Assembly: GCF_014646255.1 (NCBI RefSeq)
Contig: NZ_BMNC01000003.1
Location: 682,001 to 746,000 of the forward strand
Direction of reading: 5' to 3'
From: Lentzea pudingi
GTDB taxonomy: Bacteria; Actinomycetota; Actinomycetes; Mycobacteriales; Pseudonocardiaceae
DNA: 64,000 bases
Part shown: positions 46,813 to 56,141 of the stretch, piece by piece
How positions within the stretch are numbered: the first letter of the stretch is position 1
How the letters are laid out: every line of letters begins with the position of its first letter
Translations under genes and position numbers: made by a program
The notes under the pieces: model-generated
The model's input: only the letters and a program-made list of their open reading frames with translations
The model's database searches: none
Told to the model about the DNA's origin: nothing

Positions 46813-48575
46813 AGGCGGAACCAAAGCGCGGACGCGCGGGAGTCGTGCTCTCACGCCTCGGCGCGCTCGCGCTGATCACCGTCGTCGTCGGGCTCCTGCC
46901 CTGGCTGTCCGGCCGTGACCCGGCGCTGTCGGTGCTGCGGGCGCGGTCAGCCGAGCAGGAGCCGACCCCGGAGGCACTCGACGCCGTACGCCGCCAGCTC
47001 GGGCTCGACGCCGGGCCCGTCGGCGTGTTCACCGGCTGGGTGTCCGGCCTGCTGCGCGCAGACCTCGGCCGTTCCTGGACCAGCGGTGCCGAGGTGCTGC
47101 CGGCCGTGCTGTCCGGCCTCGGCGTTTCCCTCACGCTGATGTGCGCGGCGGTAGTCGTCGCATTCGTCGTGGCATCAGCGTTGTGCCTGCGGAATTTGAT
47201 GCGCGGTGCTCGTGGCGAGGCCACCGGAGCGCTCGGTGCCGCGGGTGCGGCGCTCGCCGCACTGCCCGAATTCCTGCTCGCGGCCGTGCTGCTGGTGACC
47301 TTCTCGGTATGGCTGGGCTGGTTCCCGCCGTACGGCTGGCAAGGCCCACAACACCTGGTCCTACCGGCGCTCGCCCTCGGCATTCCCGCGGGGGCCGTGC
47401 TGGGCACGTTGTTCGCCGACGCCCTACCCGCAGTGTTCAGAGAACCGTGGGTCCACGTCTGGCGGTCCTGGGGTTGCGGCCGATCGGTTCTCGTCCGAGG
47501 CGTCCTGCAGCGCGCTCTACCACCGTTGTTGCCCCAGGCGGGGCTGGTGATCGTCGGTCTGACCGGCGGCGCAGTGGCGGTGGAGGCGGTCTTCGCGGTT
47601 CCCGGCATCGGCAGGACGGCACTGGGCGCGGCGCGTGCGCAGGACGTGCCGATGTTGCAGGGATGCGTGCTCGCGCTCGTGTTGCTGGGTCTCGCGGCCG
47701 GTGCGGTCGTCGGCGTGGTCCGCCGCCACATGCTGGGGCCCGCGCTGCGCGACGCCTCCCTGTCGTTGCCCGCGGTCGTTCGATGGACACCTCACCGGTG
47801 GCACATCGCGGTTCCCGTGACGAGCTTTGTGATCACGGCGTTGATGATCGGGTGGGGCCTGTTCCGCGATCCCCTGCGGATCGACACCGCGGCACGGCTC
47901 GCGGCGCCGAGCTGGGCCCATCCGCTGGGGACGGACGGACTCGGCCGCGACGTTCTGGCACGGGTCGCGCATGGCGCACCGGCGACGATCGGTGTGGCCG
48001 TCGCGGTGTGCGTGTGTTCCTACGTCGCTGCCGTGGCCATCGGTTTCCTTCCCGATGTCGCGCGAGGAACGGCGGAAGCGGCGAACGCCATGCCGCCCGT
48101 GATCGCCGGGATCCTCGTGGCCGCGGTGCTGGGACCCGGCACGCTCGGAGCGTCGCTCGCCGTCGCGTTGGTCTCGTGGCCGACCCTGGCCGCACATGCC
48201 GCCGCGCTCGTGGAACAAACGCGCGCCTCGACCCACATCTCCGCGCATCGAGCACTCGGTGCGACTCCGTCGCGGATCGAACTCCGCCACGTTCTGCCCG
48301 CTGTCGCGGGCCCGGTCGCCCGCAACGCCGTCCTCCGCCTGCCCGGCATCGCGCTGGCTCTGGCCTCGCTGGGCTTCCTCGGTCTCGGCACCCAGCCGCC
48401 CGCACCGGAGTGGGGCCTGATGCTGGCCGAGTCGCTGCCCTATGTCGAACGAGCGCCGTTCGCGGCTTTGAGCCCTGCCATGATGCTGTTGCTCGTCGCT
48501 GTGTTCAGCATGTCGTTGTCGGCCTTGCTCTCCTCGGGGCTCGCCCTTCGTCCTGGGCGGAACACCTTCTCATGA
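46809..48575 (+). CDS. Fused DppB-DppC permease without its own ATPase
   Basis: This 588-residue protein joins two permeases. Residues 1-300 resemble DppB (PEALDAVRRQLGLDAGPVG, AVFAVPGIGRTALGAARAQD). Residues 320-588 resemble DppC (HPLGTDGLGRDVLARVAHGA, LGFLGLGTQPPAPEWGLMLAES). GTG 46809 overlaps the binding-protein stop. No ATPase gene follows; the next gene is convergent. The dual ATPase at 51475-52893 could serve it. The gene ends 6 nt inside the convergent ATPase pump gene. Confidence 0.88.
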   Translation: MKAEPKRGRAGVVLSRLGALALITVVVGLLPWLSGRDPALSVLRARSAEQEPTPEALDAVRRQLGLDAGPVGVFTGWVSGLLRADLGRSWTSGAEVLPAVLSGLGVSLTLMCAAVVVAFVVASALCLRNLMRGARGEATGALGAAGAALAALPEFLLAAVLLVTFSVWLGWFPPYGWQGPQHLVLPALALGIPAGAVLGTLFADALPAVFREPWVHVWRSWGCGRSVLVRGVLQRALPPLLPQAGLVIVGLTGGAVAVEAVFAVPGIGRTALGAARAQDVPMLQGCVLALVLLGLAAGAVVGVVRRHMLGPALRDASLSLPAVVRWTPHRWHIAVPVTSFVITALMIGWGLFRDPLRIDTAARLAAPSWAHPLGTDGLGRDVLARVAHGAPATIGVAVAVCVCSYVAAVAIGFLPDVARGTAEAANAMPPVIAGILVAAVLGPGTLGASLAVALVSWPTLAAHAAALVEQTRASTHISAHRALGATPSRIELRHVLPAVAGPVARNAVLRLPGIALALASLGFLGLGTQPPAPEWGLMLAESLPYVERAPFAALSPAMMLLLVAVFSMSLSALLSSGLALRPGRNTFS

Positions 48576-50459
48576 CCTCCAGGCCCGCCTGCTCAGCAGT
48601 CGCATCCCGTTGAGCGCGACCAGCACGGTCGAGCCCTCGTGCCCGGCGACGCCGAGCGGGAGCGGCAACGTGCCGAACAGGTCCCACGCGGACAGCACCA
48701 CGATGAACGCGCCGGCGATGGCGAGGTTGGCGATCACGACCCTCCTCGCCCGGCGGGCCAGCGCGACCAGTGCCGGTACGACGGTCAGATCGTCACCGAC
48801 GACCACGGCGTCGGCGGTGTCCACGGTCAGCGCGGATCCTCTGTGCCCCATGGCGATGCCGCTGTGTGCTGTCGCGAGCGCAGGCGCGTCGTTCACGCCG
48901 TCCCCTACGAACAAGACTCTGCCGCCCAGTTCGCCGACCGCCCGCACCTTGTCCTGCGGAAGCAGTTCGGCGCGCACGTCGGTGATGCCGACCGCCTCCG
49001 CGACGCGCTGTGCGGCCGAGTGGTTGTCTCCTGTCAGGAGCACCGCGCTTCGTCCGGTGAGGACGGTGAGATCGCGGACGGCGAGGGCGCTGGACGGACG
49101 GAGCCGGTCGGCCAGTTCGATGACACCGATCTGGTGCTGGTCCACGGTGACGACGACCGCTGTGTTGCCGTTCGGTGCGGAGTCGGCTCGGTGCACGGAA
49201 ACGGTGCGCTGCGCAACGCGTGCCGTCACGCCGACACCGGGCGTGGCCCGGAAATCCGCAGCGGGTGGCACGACCAGCTCGCGTTGCCGTGCGGCTTCGG
49301 CTATCGCGCGGCCGATCGGGTGCTCGCTGAACTGCTCGGCTGCCGCAGCCAGCGCGAGCACCTCGTCCTGCTTCTCGTCGGTGGTGATGCCGACGACCTG
49401 CGGCATGCCTTCGGTGAGTGTGCCGGTCTTGTCCAACGCCACCGTGTCCACTGTGCTCAGTTGTTCCATCGCCACGGCGGATTTCACCAGAACACCGCGC
49501 TTTCCGGCGTTGGCGATGGCGGCCAGCAACGGCGGCATGGTGGCGAGCACCAAGGCGCACGGCGAGGCGACGATCATGAAGGTCATCGCCCGGAGCAACG
49601 TCGGCTCCAGCGCCGCGCCGAACAACAAAGGCACCGCGAACAGCGCGAGGGTCACGGCCACCATGCCGAGTGAGTAGCGCTGCTCGACCTTCTCGATGAA
49701 CAGTTGTGTCTTCGCCTTGGTGGCAGATGCCTGCTCGACCATCGCCACGATGCGGGCGATCACCGTGTCCCTGGCCGCGCGAGTGATCTGCACGCGGAGT
49801 CCGCCGGTGCCGTTGAGCGACCCCGCGAACACCTCCGAACCGGGTTCCTTCGGCACGGGCAGCGACTCGCCGGTGATCGACGCCTGGTCGGCCTCGCTGC
49901 GGCCGTCGACGACCACGCCGTCCCCGCTGATCCGTTCACCCGGCCGCACGAGGATCTCGTCGCCGATCCGCAGCGTCGTCGCATCCACCTCCTGTTCGCG
50001 GTTCCCCGGCAGCAGAAGGGTGGCGCGCTGCGGCGCGAGGTCGAGCAGCCCGCGTACCGAGTCGGCCGTCCTCTGGGTGAGCACGGCCTCCAGCGCGCCC
50101 GAGGTGGCGAAGATGACGATCAGCAGGCCACCGTCGACGACCTGGCCGATCGCGGCCGCGCCGATCGCGGCGACGATCATCAGCAGGTCGACGTCGAGCG
50201 TCCGCTCGCGCAGCGCCCTGAGCCCGGCGAGCGCGGGCTCCCAGCCGCCGGTCGCGTAGCAGCCGAGCAGCAAGACCCACCAGCTCCACGACGGCCCTCC
50301 GGCGAGCTTGGTCGCGAGCCCGGCGAGGAACAGGGCGGTGGCTACGGCCGCCCAGCGGACCTCATCGATCGCGAAGACGGACCGGTGCCGGAGATGTGGT
50401 GTGTGGTGCGGCGCGTTCACGGCAAGCGTCGAAGTCACGGAAGCACCATACAGGAACAT
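48570..50459 (-). CDS. P1B-4 metal-exporting ATPase, CtpJ/NmtA-like
   Basis: This 629-residue pump has no N-terminal metal domain, the SPC motif (VASPCALVLATMPP), [19 protein letters not shown] and the final-helix motif HEGST (GVAGHEGSTVLVALNG). SPC plus HEGST defines the P1B-4 group that exports Co(II), Ni(II) or related ions; CtpJ of mycobacteria is one. It is divergent from an NmtR-like repressor, the same layout as Rv3743c/Rv3744. ATG 50459 lies inside the operator; GTG 50438 is an alternative start. Confidence 0.92.
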   Translation of the reverse strand: MFLYGASVTSTLAVNAPHHTPHLRHRSVFAIDEVRWAAVATALFLAGLATKLAGGPSWSWWVLLLGCYATGGWEPALAGLRALRERTLDVDLLMIVAAIGAAAIGQVVDGGLLIVIFATSGALEAVLTQRTADSVRGLLDLAPQRATLLLPGNREQEVDATTLRIGDEILVRPGERISGDGVVVDGRSEADQASITGESLPVPKEPGSEVFAGSLNGTGGLRVQITRAARDTVIARIVAMVEQASATKAKTQLFIEKVEQRYSLGMVAVTLALFAVPLLFGAALEPTLLRAMTFMIVASPCALVLATMPPLLAAIANAGKRGVLVKSAVAMEQLSTVDTVALDKTGTLTEGMPQVVGITTDEKQDEVLALAAAAEQFSEHPIGRAIAEAARQRELVVPPAADFRATPGVGVTARVAQRTVSVHRADSAPNGNTAVVVTVDQHQIGVIELADRLRPSSALAVRDLTVLTGRSAVLLTGDNHSAAQRVAEAVGITDVRAELLPQDKVRAVGELGGRVLFVGDGVNDAPALATAHSGIAMGHRGSALTVDTADAVVVGDDLTVVPALVALARRARRVVIANLAIAGAFIVVLSAWDLFGTLPLPLGVAGHEGSTVLVALNGMRLLSRRAWRS

Positions 50460-50479
50460 CTGAAGACCTCTTCATGTGT
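50456..50479. promoter_or_regulatory. NmtR/SmtB-type operator
   Basis: ACATCTGAAGA-cc-TCTTCATGTGT is an inverted repeat (9 of 11 paired) with a 2-nt centre, the 12-2-12 pattern of SmtB/NmtR sites. It lies between the divergent repressor and pump and overlaps the pump's first ATG. Confidence 0.75.
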
Positions 50480-50499
50480 TCACTGAGTAGGATGCTGCC

Positions 50500-50859
50500 A
50501 TGGGTCACGGAGTCGATGGCAGGGCCACACCGCCGGCGCAGCTGGACGCGGAGTCGGCGGCGACGGTGGCCGCCACCCTTCAGGCCCTCGCGACGCCGAG
50601 CCGTCTGCGCATCCTGACCCGCCTGCGTCACGGCGCCTGCCCGGTCGGCGAGCTGGCGGAGGCCGTGGAGATGGAACAGTCCGCGGTATCCCACCAGCTG
50701 CGACTGCTGCGCGCGCTCGGCCTGGTGACCGGTACGCGCCAGGGGCGCAGTGTGGTTTACAGCCTGTACGACAACCACGTCGCGATGCTGCTCGATGAAG
50801 CCGTCTACCACATCGAACACCTCGGCCTCGGCGCCACCGACGACGTCGACACCGCCTGA
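50500..50859 (+). CDS. nmtR: NmtR-like Ni(II)/Co(II)-sensing repressor
   Basis: This 119-residue ArsR/SmtB protein starts MGHGVDGR and has the helix-5 ligand set Asp91, His93, His104, His107 (LYDNHVAMLLDEAVYHIEHL), identical in spacing and numbering to what I recall for mycobacterial NmtR. The recognition helix is MEQSAVSHQLRLL. It should repress the divergent P1B-4 pump until nickel or cobalt rises. It has no CxC motif, so it is not an arsenic sensor. Confidence 0.93.
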   Translation: MGHGVDGRATPPAQLDAESAATVAATLQALATPSRLRILTRLRHGACPVGELAEAVEMEQSAVSHQLRLLRALGLVTGTRQGRSVVYSLYDNHVAMLLDEAVYHIEHLGLGATDDVDTA

Positions 50860-50902
50860 GCGGGCCGGGGATGGACCGATGCGACCACCCCCGACCGTCA
50901 GG

Positions 50903-51478
50903 TCATCTCGGGTCGGCCGTCACGGCCAGGACCGGGATCGGGATCTCGAAGTGCACGGTCTGGTTGCGGTCCGGGTCGCCATCGCGGGCGTCGCAGACCT
51001 CTTTCGCGACCGAGCGCCAGAACCCCTCCGCCCCGGCGATGCGGGTGTCGGTGTGCAGGTAGATCTGTTCGTAGCCGGGGGTTTCGGCGACGAACCCGAC
51101 TGCGGCGTCGACCAGGGCGCGTGCCAGACCACGGCGCCGGTGCTCGGCCCGGACGTACACGCGGAAGAGCTGTGCCGTCTGGTCACCGGAGTAGCGCTCG
51201 GCGATCCACGCCGGGTGGGGCGGGCTCGCCGGCCCCTGCGCCCGCACGGCCGTGGTGCCCACGACCTCGTCGCCGCACACCGCGACGAACAACGCGTGCC
51301 GCGGAGTCTCCAGGTACGTCGCGGCGAGGTCGATCACGTCGGCGTGCCACTGGGGGCTGTAGCCGTGTCCGAACTCGCGGTAGAAGGTGTCCAGCATGAC
51401 GCTGCGGGCTCCGGGCAGGTCGGCGTGAGTCGCCAACCGCACCTCGTAGGATCCCGCTGCTTGGTGGTGCGTGTTCAC
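50903..51478 (-). CDS. GNAT-family N-acetyltransferase, last gene of the zinc operon
   Basis: This 191-residue protein has a GNAT fold with RVYVRAEHRRRGLARALVDA as the acetyl-CoA loop. GTG 51478 overlaps the ATPase stop (GTGA), and GAGAGG lies 5 nt upstream. Its place at the end of the chelator operon suggests acetylation of the chelator, a precursor or an antibiotic-like product for modification or self-protection. The substrate is unknown. Confidence 0.82.
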   Translation of the reverse strand: MNTHHQAAGSYEVRLATHADLPGARSVMLDTFYREFGHGYSPQWHADVIDLAATYLETPRHALFVAVCGDEVVGTTAVRAQGPASPPHPAWIAERYSGDQTAQLFRVYVRAEHRRRGLARALVDAAVGFVAETPGYEQIYLHTDTRIAGAEGFWRSVAKEVCDARDGDPDRNQTVHFEIPIPVLAVTADPR

Positions 51479-52893
51479 TTCATCCTCTCTTTTGCGCCGT
51501 CCAGGGTCGTTGCGACCGGACCGTCCATGACGACGCGTCCTTCGTGGAGCACGACCACCTGGTCGGCGAGGCGGGCCACGACGTCGAGGTCGTGGCTGAT
51601 CAGCACGAGCGCGCACGGCACGCTCGCGAGCAGGTCGAGCAACCCGGCGCGGGTCACCGCGTCCAGGCCCGAGGTGATCTCGTCGCACACGAGGACCTCG
51701 GGTTCGGCGAGCAGGGCCCGCACGAGCGCGGCCCTTTGGAGCTCTCCGCCGGACAGGTCGCGCGGCCTGCGCAGCACCGTCTCCTCGTCCAGGCCGACAC
51801 GGCTCAAGGCGGCCAACGCCGTCGACCGGGCCTCAGCGGGACGCACGCCGCGCAGCCGCACCGCCGTCCGGGCGACCTGGTCCAGCACGGAGCGGTGCTC
51901 GTCGAACGAGCCCCGCGCGTCCTGGAAGACGTACTGGACGGCGGCGAGTGCGGCCCGCGACCGGCGGCGCAACGACCGGGCGAGTGGCCGGTCGTGGAGG
52001 AGCACCTCGCCGGTGGCCTGCTGGTGCAGACCGGCCAGGCTTCGGCCCAAGGTGGTCTTGCCGCTGCCGGACCGGCCGACGACCGCCAGGCGTTCACCGA
52101 CGTCCAGGTCCACGTCGTGCAGGACGGTGGTGTTGCGGTACCGGGCGGTCAGGCCGCGCACCCGCAGGCGAGGTTCCCGATCGGGGACCTCCGCGAACAC
52201 CTGCGGCGTGGCGTCGAGCAGCGCGCGGGTGTAGTCCTCGCGAGGATCGGTCAGGAGTTCGTGCGCGGTCCCGGCTTCGACGACGCGACCCGCTCGCAGC
52301 ACCACGATCTCGTCGGCGAGCGCTCGCACCACTTCCACGTCGTGGGTCAGCAGCACCAGCGCGACGCCTTGTGCGACGACCGCGGCGAGCTCGCTGACGA
52401 CCTCGGCGCGGGTCAGGGCGTCCTGCCCGGTGGTGGGTTCGTCGGCCACCAGTACCGCCGGGTCACCCACCAGCGCCTGGGCCAGCACGACGCGCTGCTG
52501 CTGGCCTCCGGAGAGCTGGTGGGGGTAGCGGCGCAGCAGGTCGGCCGGCACGCGCGCCCGGCGCAGGGCCGTCTCGACCAGCTCGCCGGGGTCACCCTCG
52601 TGGAGTGCGGCGATCTCGCGGAAGACTGCGTCCAGGCGGCGCACCGGGTTCAGCGCGGACGCGGGTTGCTGCGGCACGAACCCGACGCGCCCGTGCACCT
52701 CGACGTGTCCGCTCACCGACACACCGGAGCCGTGTTCGCCGAGCAGGGCGAGACCGGTGGTGGTCTTACCGCTGCCCGAGGCGCCGACCAGGGCGAGCAC
52801 CCGGCCGGCGGACAGCGCGAAGCTGACGCTGTCGAGCAGCACGTGCCCGTCCACCTCGGCACGCAGGTCCTCGACGTGCACGACCGGGCTCAC
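51475..52893 (-). CDS. Fused dual ABC ATPase (DppD-DppF type)
   Basis: This 472-residue protein holds two ATPase domains. The first has [18 protein letters not shown] and VLVADEPTTGQD; the second has GRSGSGKTT, LSGGELQRA and VLVCDEITSGLD. It fits the Opp/Dpp/Nik importer pattern with both ATPases in one chain. GTG 52893 overlaps the permease stop. It should energise the two permeases upstream and perhaps also the ATPase-less system at 45.3-48.6 kb. Confidence 0.92.
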   Translation of the reverse strand: MSPVVHVEDLRAEVDGHVLLDSVSFALSAGRVLALVGASGSGKTTTGLALLGEHGSGVSVSGHVEVHGRVGFVPQQPASALNPVRRLDAVFREIAALHEGDPGELVETALRRARVPADLLRRYPHQLSGGQQQRVVLAQALVGDPAVLVADEPTTGQDALTRAEVVSELAAVVAQGVALVLLTHDVEVVRALADEIVVLRAGRVVEAGTAHELLTDPREDYTRALLDATPQVFAEVPDREPRLRVRGLTARYRNTTVLHDVDLDVGERLAVVGRSGSGKTTLGRSLAGLHQQATGEVLLHDRPLARSLRRRSRAALAAVQYVFQDARGSFDEHRSVLDQVARTAVRLRGVRPAEARSTALAALSRVGLDEETVLRRPRDLSGGELQRAALVRALLAEPEVLVCDEITSGLDAVTRAGLLDLLASVPCALVLISHDLDVVARLADQVVVLHEGRVVMDGPVATTLDGAKERMK

Positions 52894-53663
52894 GTGCGCA
52901 CCTTCCTCAGAGCGCGGTCGAACACGAGGTTCAATCCGACGGACAACGCGACGATCAGCAGTGCGGGCACCACCACGGTCAACGGCTGCAGGAACAACCC
53001 ACCTCGATTGCGGTCCACCATCACGGCCCAGTCCGCCGCGTCGGGCGGCACGCCGACACCGAGGAAGCTGGCCGATGCCACCAGGTACAGCGCCGCCGTG
53101 AGCCGGACACCCACGTCGGCGGCGAGTGTGCGCAGCATCGACCGTCCTGTGTAGACGATCGAAGTCCGCCACCACGACTCGCCCTGCATGCGCATCGCCT
53201 CCAGGGCGGGTCGTCCGGAGATCTCGAGTGCCGCCGCCCGCGAGAGGCGGGCCACGTCGGGGAAGTTGACGAGGGTGACCACACCGATGAGCACCGGGAG
53301 GCCTTGCCCGGCGATGGCGGCCACGAGGATCAGCACCAGCAGCGACGGCACCGCAAGCAGCACGTCGAGCGGCCGCATCAGCACCTCGTCGACCAACCGC
53401 AGCCGCGCCGTGGCCGCGAGCACGCCGTAGGGCACACCGGCGAGGTAGGAGAGCACGGTCGCGATCAACGCCACCAGCACGACCGTCTGGCCACCCGCGA
53501 GCACCTGGTACCAGGCATCGCGGCCCACGAAGTCGGTGCCGAGCGGACCCAGCGGCAGGAAAGGCGCGCTGCGGGTCTGCTGGTCCGGCACGAACAGCGG
53601 TCCCAGCAACGCCAGGGCCAACGGCACCGCGATCAGCAGCCCGCCGATGCCTGCCCGCTTCAC
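52890..53663 (-). CDS. DppC-type permease
   Basis: This 257-residue permease has GPLGTDFVGRDAWYQVLAGG early and SASFLGVGVPPDAADWAVMV late, the DppC markers, with about six helices. It is shorter than usual because the N-terminal region is trimmed. GTG 53663 overlaps the DppB stop. Confidence 0.9.
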   Translation of the reverse strand: MKRAGIGGLLIAVPLALALLGPLFVPDQQTRSAPFLPLGPLGTDFVGRDAWYQVLAGGQTVVLVALIATVLSYLAGVPYGVLAATARLRLVDEVLMRPLDVLLAVPSLLVLILVAAIAGQGLPVLIGVVTLVNFPDVARLSRAAALEISGRPALEAMRMQGESWWRTSIVYTGRSMLRTLAADVGVRLTAALYLVASASFLGVGVPPDAADWAVMVDRNRGGLFLQPLTVVVPALLIVALSVGLNLVFDRALRKVRT

Positions 53664-54604
53664 GCGACCACCTCCGCGCGCGGAGCGAGCCGGAACGCCA
53701 CCAGGTCGGCCAGCAGGTTCACGGCCACCGTGGTGACGGCGAAGACCACGGCCAGGCCCTGCACGACCGGGAGGTCGCGGGCGGCCACGGAGTCCACCAG
53801 GACGGTGCCGAGCCCGGGGATGACGAACACCGCTTCGACGACGATCACGCCGCCCAGCAACCAGTCCGTGGTCCGCGCGACCTGCTGCACGGCCGGTGCC
53901 AGTGCGTTGGGCAGCGCGTGGGCGAACCGCACCCGCGTCTCGCCGATCCCGAGGCGGCGGGCATGGCGCACGTAGTCGGACGCCAGCGCGTCCACCATGC
54001 CCGCACGGACCAGGCGGCTGATCGAGCAGATCGGCCGGGCCAGCAGCACCACCAGCGGCAGCACGAGCACCGCGGGCTGGGCGAACAGGTCGGCGCCCAC
54101 CGCCGTCGGTGGGAGCCAGGCCAGCTGCACGCCGAACACCGCGATCAGCACCACGGCGAGCGCGAACTCGGGGATCGAGTGCAGCGCCACGGTGATCGAC
54201 GTCAACGCCCGGTCCAGCAGGCTGCCTTCGCGCAACGCGGCCAGCACACCGACCAGTACCGAGATCGGGACCAGCAGCACCAGGGTCAGCGCCGCCAGCG
54301 CGACGGTCGGGCCGATCCCGCTGAACAGGAAGTCCGCGACCGGTCGGCCTGACACCAGGGACACGCCGAAGTCCAGCTGGGGCAGCCCGACGAGCCACTG
54401 CGCGAACCGTTCGAACGTCGGCCGGTCCAGGCCCATGGCCGCGCGGATCTGGGCGATCCGCGCGGGGTCGGGGTTGTCCCCGGCCAAGGCCACCGCCGCG
54501 TCTCCCGGCAGGGCCTCGACCAGGAAGAACACGAGCGTGACCACGGCGAGCACCTGCACCAGCCCGAGCGCGGCGCGCCGGGCCGTGTAGGAAGCGAGAC
54601 TCAC
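53660..54604 (-). CDS. DppB-type permease
   Basis: This 314-residue permease has an N-terminal helix (GLVQVLAVVTLVFFLVEALP), the DppB loop ARIAQIRAAMGLDRPTFERF and EAVFVIPGLGTVLVDSVAAR. GTG 54604 overlaps the binding-protein stop. It pairs with the DppC gene that follows. Confidence 0.92.
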   Translation of the reverse strand: MSLASYTARRAALGLVQVLAVVTLVFFLVEALPGDAAVALAGDNPDPARIAQIRAAMGLDRPTFERFAQWLVGLPQLDFGVSLVSGRPVADFLFSGIGPTVALAALTLVLLVPISVLVGVLAALREGSLLDRALTSITVALHSIPEFALAVVLIAVFGVQLAWLPPTAVGADLFAQPAVLVLPLVVLLARPICSISRLVRAGMVDALASDYVRHARRLGIGETRVRFAHALPNALAPAVQQVARTTDWLLGGVIVVEAVFVIPGLGTVLVDSVAARDLPVVQGLAVVFAVTTVAVNLLADLVAFRLAPRAEVVA

Positions 54605-56130
54605 CCCAGCCACACCTTGTCGAAGCGGGCCCAGTCGAGCGTGTTGGCGGGTGCGGTGGAGATGCCGCCGACGTTCGGCTTCGCGCCGACGATCCAGTCG
54701 GCGAAGCCCCACATCAGGTAGCCGCCCTCGGCGTGCAGCACGCGCTGCATCTCTCGGTACGCCTCGGTGCGCGCGGCCGGGTCCGAAGTGGACACCGCCT
54801 TCTCGTAGAGCGCGTCGAACTCGGGCCGCGCCCACTTGGTCACGTTGGTGCCCGAGCCGCTGAGCAGGCGCTGCGCGACATGGGTCTCGATGGGCATGGC
54901 GCCGGAACGGAAGCTCGACAGCGAGCCGTTCTTCAAGGTGTCAGCCCAGTAGCTGTCCTTGTTGCCCTGCACCACCTCGATCGTCAGACCGGACCCCTTG
55001 GCCTGGTCCGCGAACACCGTGGCCGCCTCGACCATGCCAGCCGCGGCTGTAGAGGTGTCGAGCTTGACCGTCAGGCCTTCGGCGCCGGCCTTGCGGATCA
55101 GGAACTTCGCCTTGTCCAGATCGCGCTGCCGCTGCGGGAGATCACCGGCGTAATGCTGGTAGTCCTTGCCGAACAGGTCGTTGCCGACCTGTCCGCTGCC
55201 CGCGAGCACCGACTCCACCAGCTGAGGGCGGTCGGCGAGCAGGAACATCGCTTCTCGCAGGTCGCGGTTGTCGAACGGCGCCCGGTCCACCTTCATGGCG
55301 AACGCCTGCACGGCACTGTTGGGCGAGCGGTGGATCGTCATGCGGTCGCCGGAGGCGTTGCTGCGCGCCGTGGTCGGCGTGAGGTCGTGGGCGTACTCGA
55401 CCTGACCGCCGAGCAACGCGTTGGTGCGCGCGGACTCCTCGTTGGCGATCACGAACTCGAGCTCGTCGAGCAGCGGTGCGCCCTCCCAGTAGTCGGGGTT
55501 GCGCTTGAGCAGGACGGACCTGCCCGGCTCGAACGACACGAAGCTGAACGCCCCCGAGCCGACAGGCTTGGTGAAGTCGTCGGCGCCCTCGGGCACGATG
55601 TAGGCGCCGAACGCCGCGAGGGCGTTGGGGAACTCGCCGAACGGCCGCTTCAGCGCGAACTCCACGGTGCGGTCGTCGACCGCGCGGCTGTTGGCCAGGT
55701 CGATCAGCGCGAGGCTCGACTTGGCGCGGAACGCGCGGTTCGGGTCGAGGATGCGCGCGTAGCTGGCGAGCACGTCCTGAGCCCGCACCGGTCTGCCGTC
55801 GTGGAACGTCGCCTGGCGCAGGCTGATCCGCCAGCGCGTCAGGTCTGCGTCCGGCTCCCACTTCTCCGCCAGTCGCGGTTGCGGCGACACGTCGTTGCCG
55901 AGGTCGGCGAGCTTGTCGAACATCGCCTTGGACCGCGCGGCTTCGACGAACAGGTTGGCCAGGTGGGGGTCGAGGACCTCCTTGGCGCCGCCACCGGCGA
56001 ACGCGGCGCGAAGCCTGCCGCCGGTGCGCGGCGTGGAGGAGGCGGAGGTCGCACCGCTGCCGCACCCCGCGAGGGTGACGACCGCCAGACCGGAGGTGAG
56101 GCCGAGGAAACCGCGGCGGTTCAGGGACAT
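54601..56130 (-). CDS. Opp/Nik-type substrate-binding lipoprotein of the zinc operon
   Basis: This 509-residue protein has a Tat-like lipoprotein signal (NRRGFLGLTSGLAVVTLAGC) and SBP_bac_5 motifs (LAEKWEPDADLTRWRISLRQ, ATFHDGRPVRAQDVLASYAR, PVGSGAFSFVSFEPG). ATG 56130 follows AAAGGAACC. It begins 11 nt after the methyltransferase stop, the only gap inside an otherwise overlapping operon. By context it captures the metal-loaded chelator. Confidence 0.9.
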   Translation of the reverse strand: MSLNRRGFLGLTSGLAVVTLAGCGSGATSASSTPRTGGRLRAAFAGGGAKEVLDPHLANLFVEAARSKAMFDKLADLGNDVSPQPRLAEKWEPDADLTRWRISLRQATFHDGRPVRAQDVLASYARILDPNRAFRAKSSLALIDLANSRAVDDRTVEFALKRPFGEFPNALAAFGAYIVPEGADDFTKPVGSGAFSFVSFEPGRSVLLKRNPDYWEGAPLLDELEFVIANEESARTNALLGGQVEYAHDLTPTTARSNASGDRMTIHRSPNSAVQAFAMKVDRAPFDNRDLREAMFLLADRPQLVESVLAGSGQVGNDLFGKDYQHYAGDLPQRQRDLDKAKFLIRKAGAEGLTVKLDTSTAAAGMVEAATVFADQAKGSGLTIEVVQGNKDSYWADTLKNGSLSSFRSGAMPIETHVAQRLLSGSGTNVTKWARPEFDALYEKAVSTSDPAARTEAYREMQRVLHAEGGYLMWGFADWIVGAKPNVGGISTAPANTLDWARFDKVWLG

Positions 56131-56141
56131 GCTGGTTCCTT

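Noticed and set aside
50500..50859. Zinc or arsenic sensor for the repressor before the P1B-4 pump
   Set aside because: The ligand set and N-terminus match NmtR; there is no CxC arsenic motif, and the SPC/HEGST pump class fits Ni/Co.
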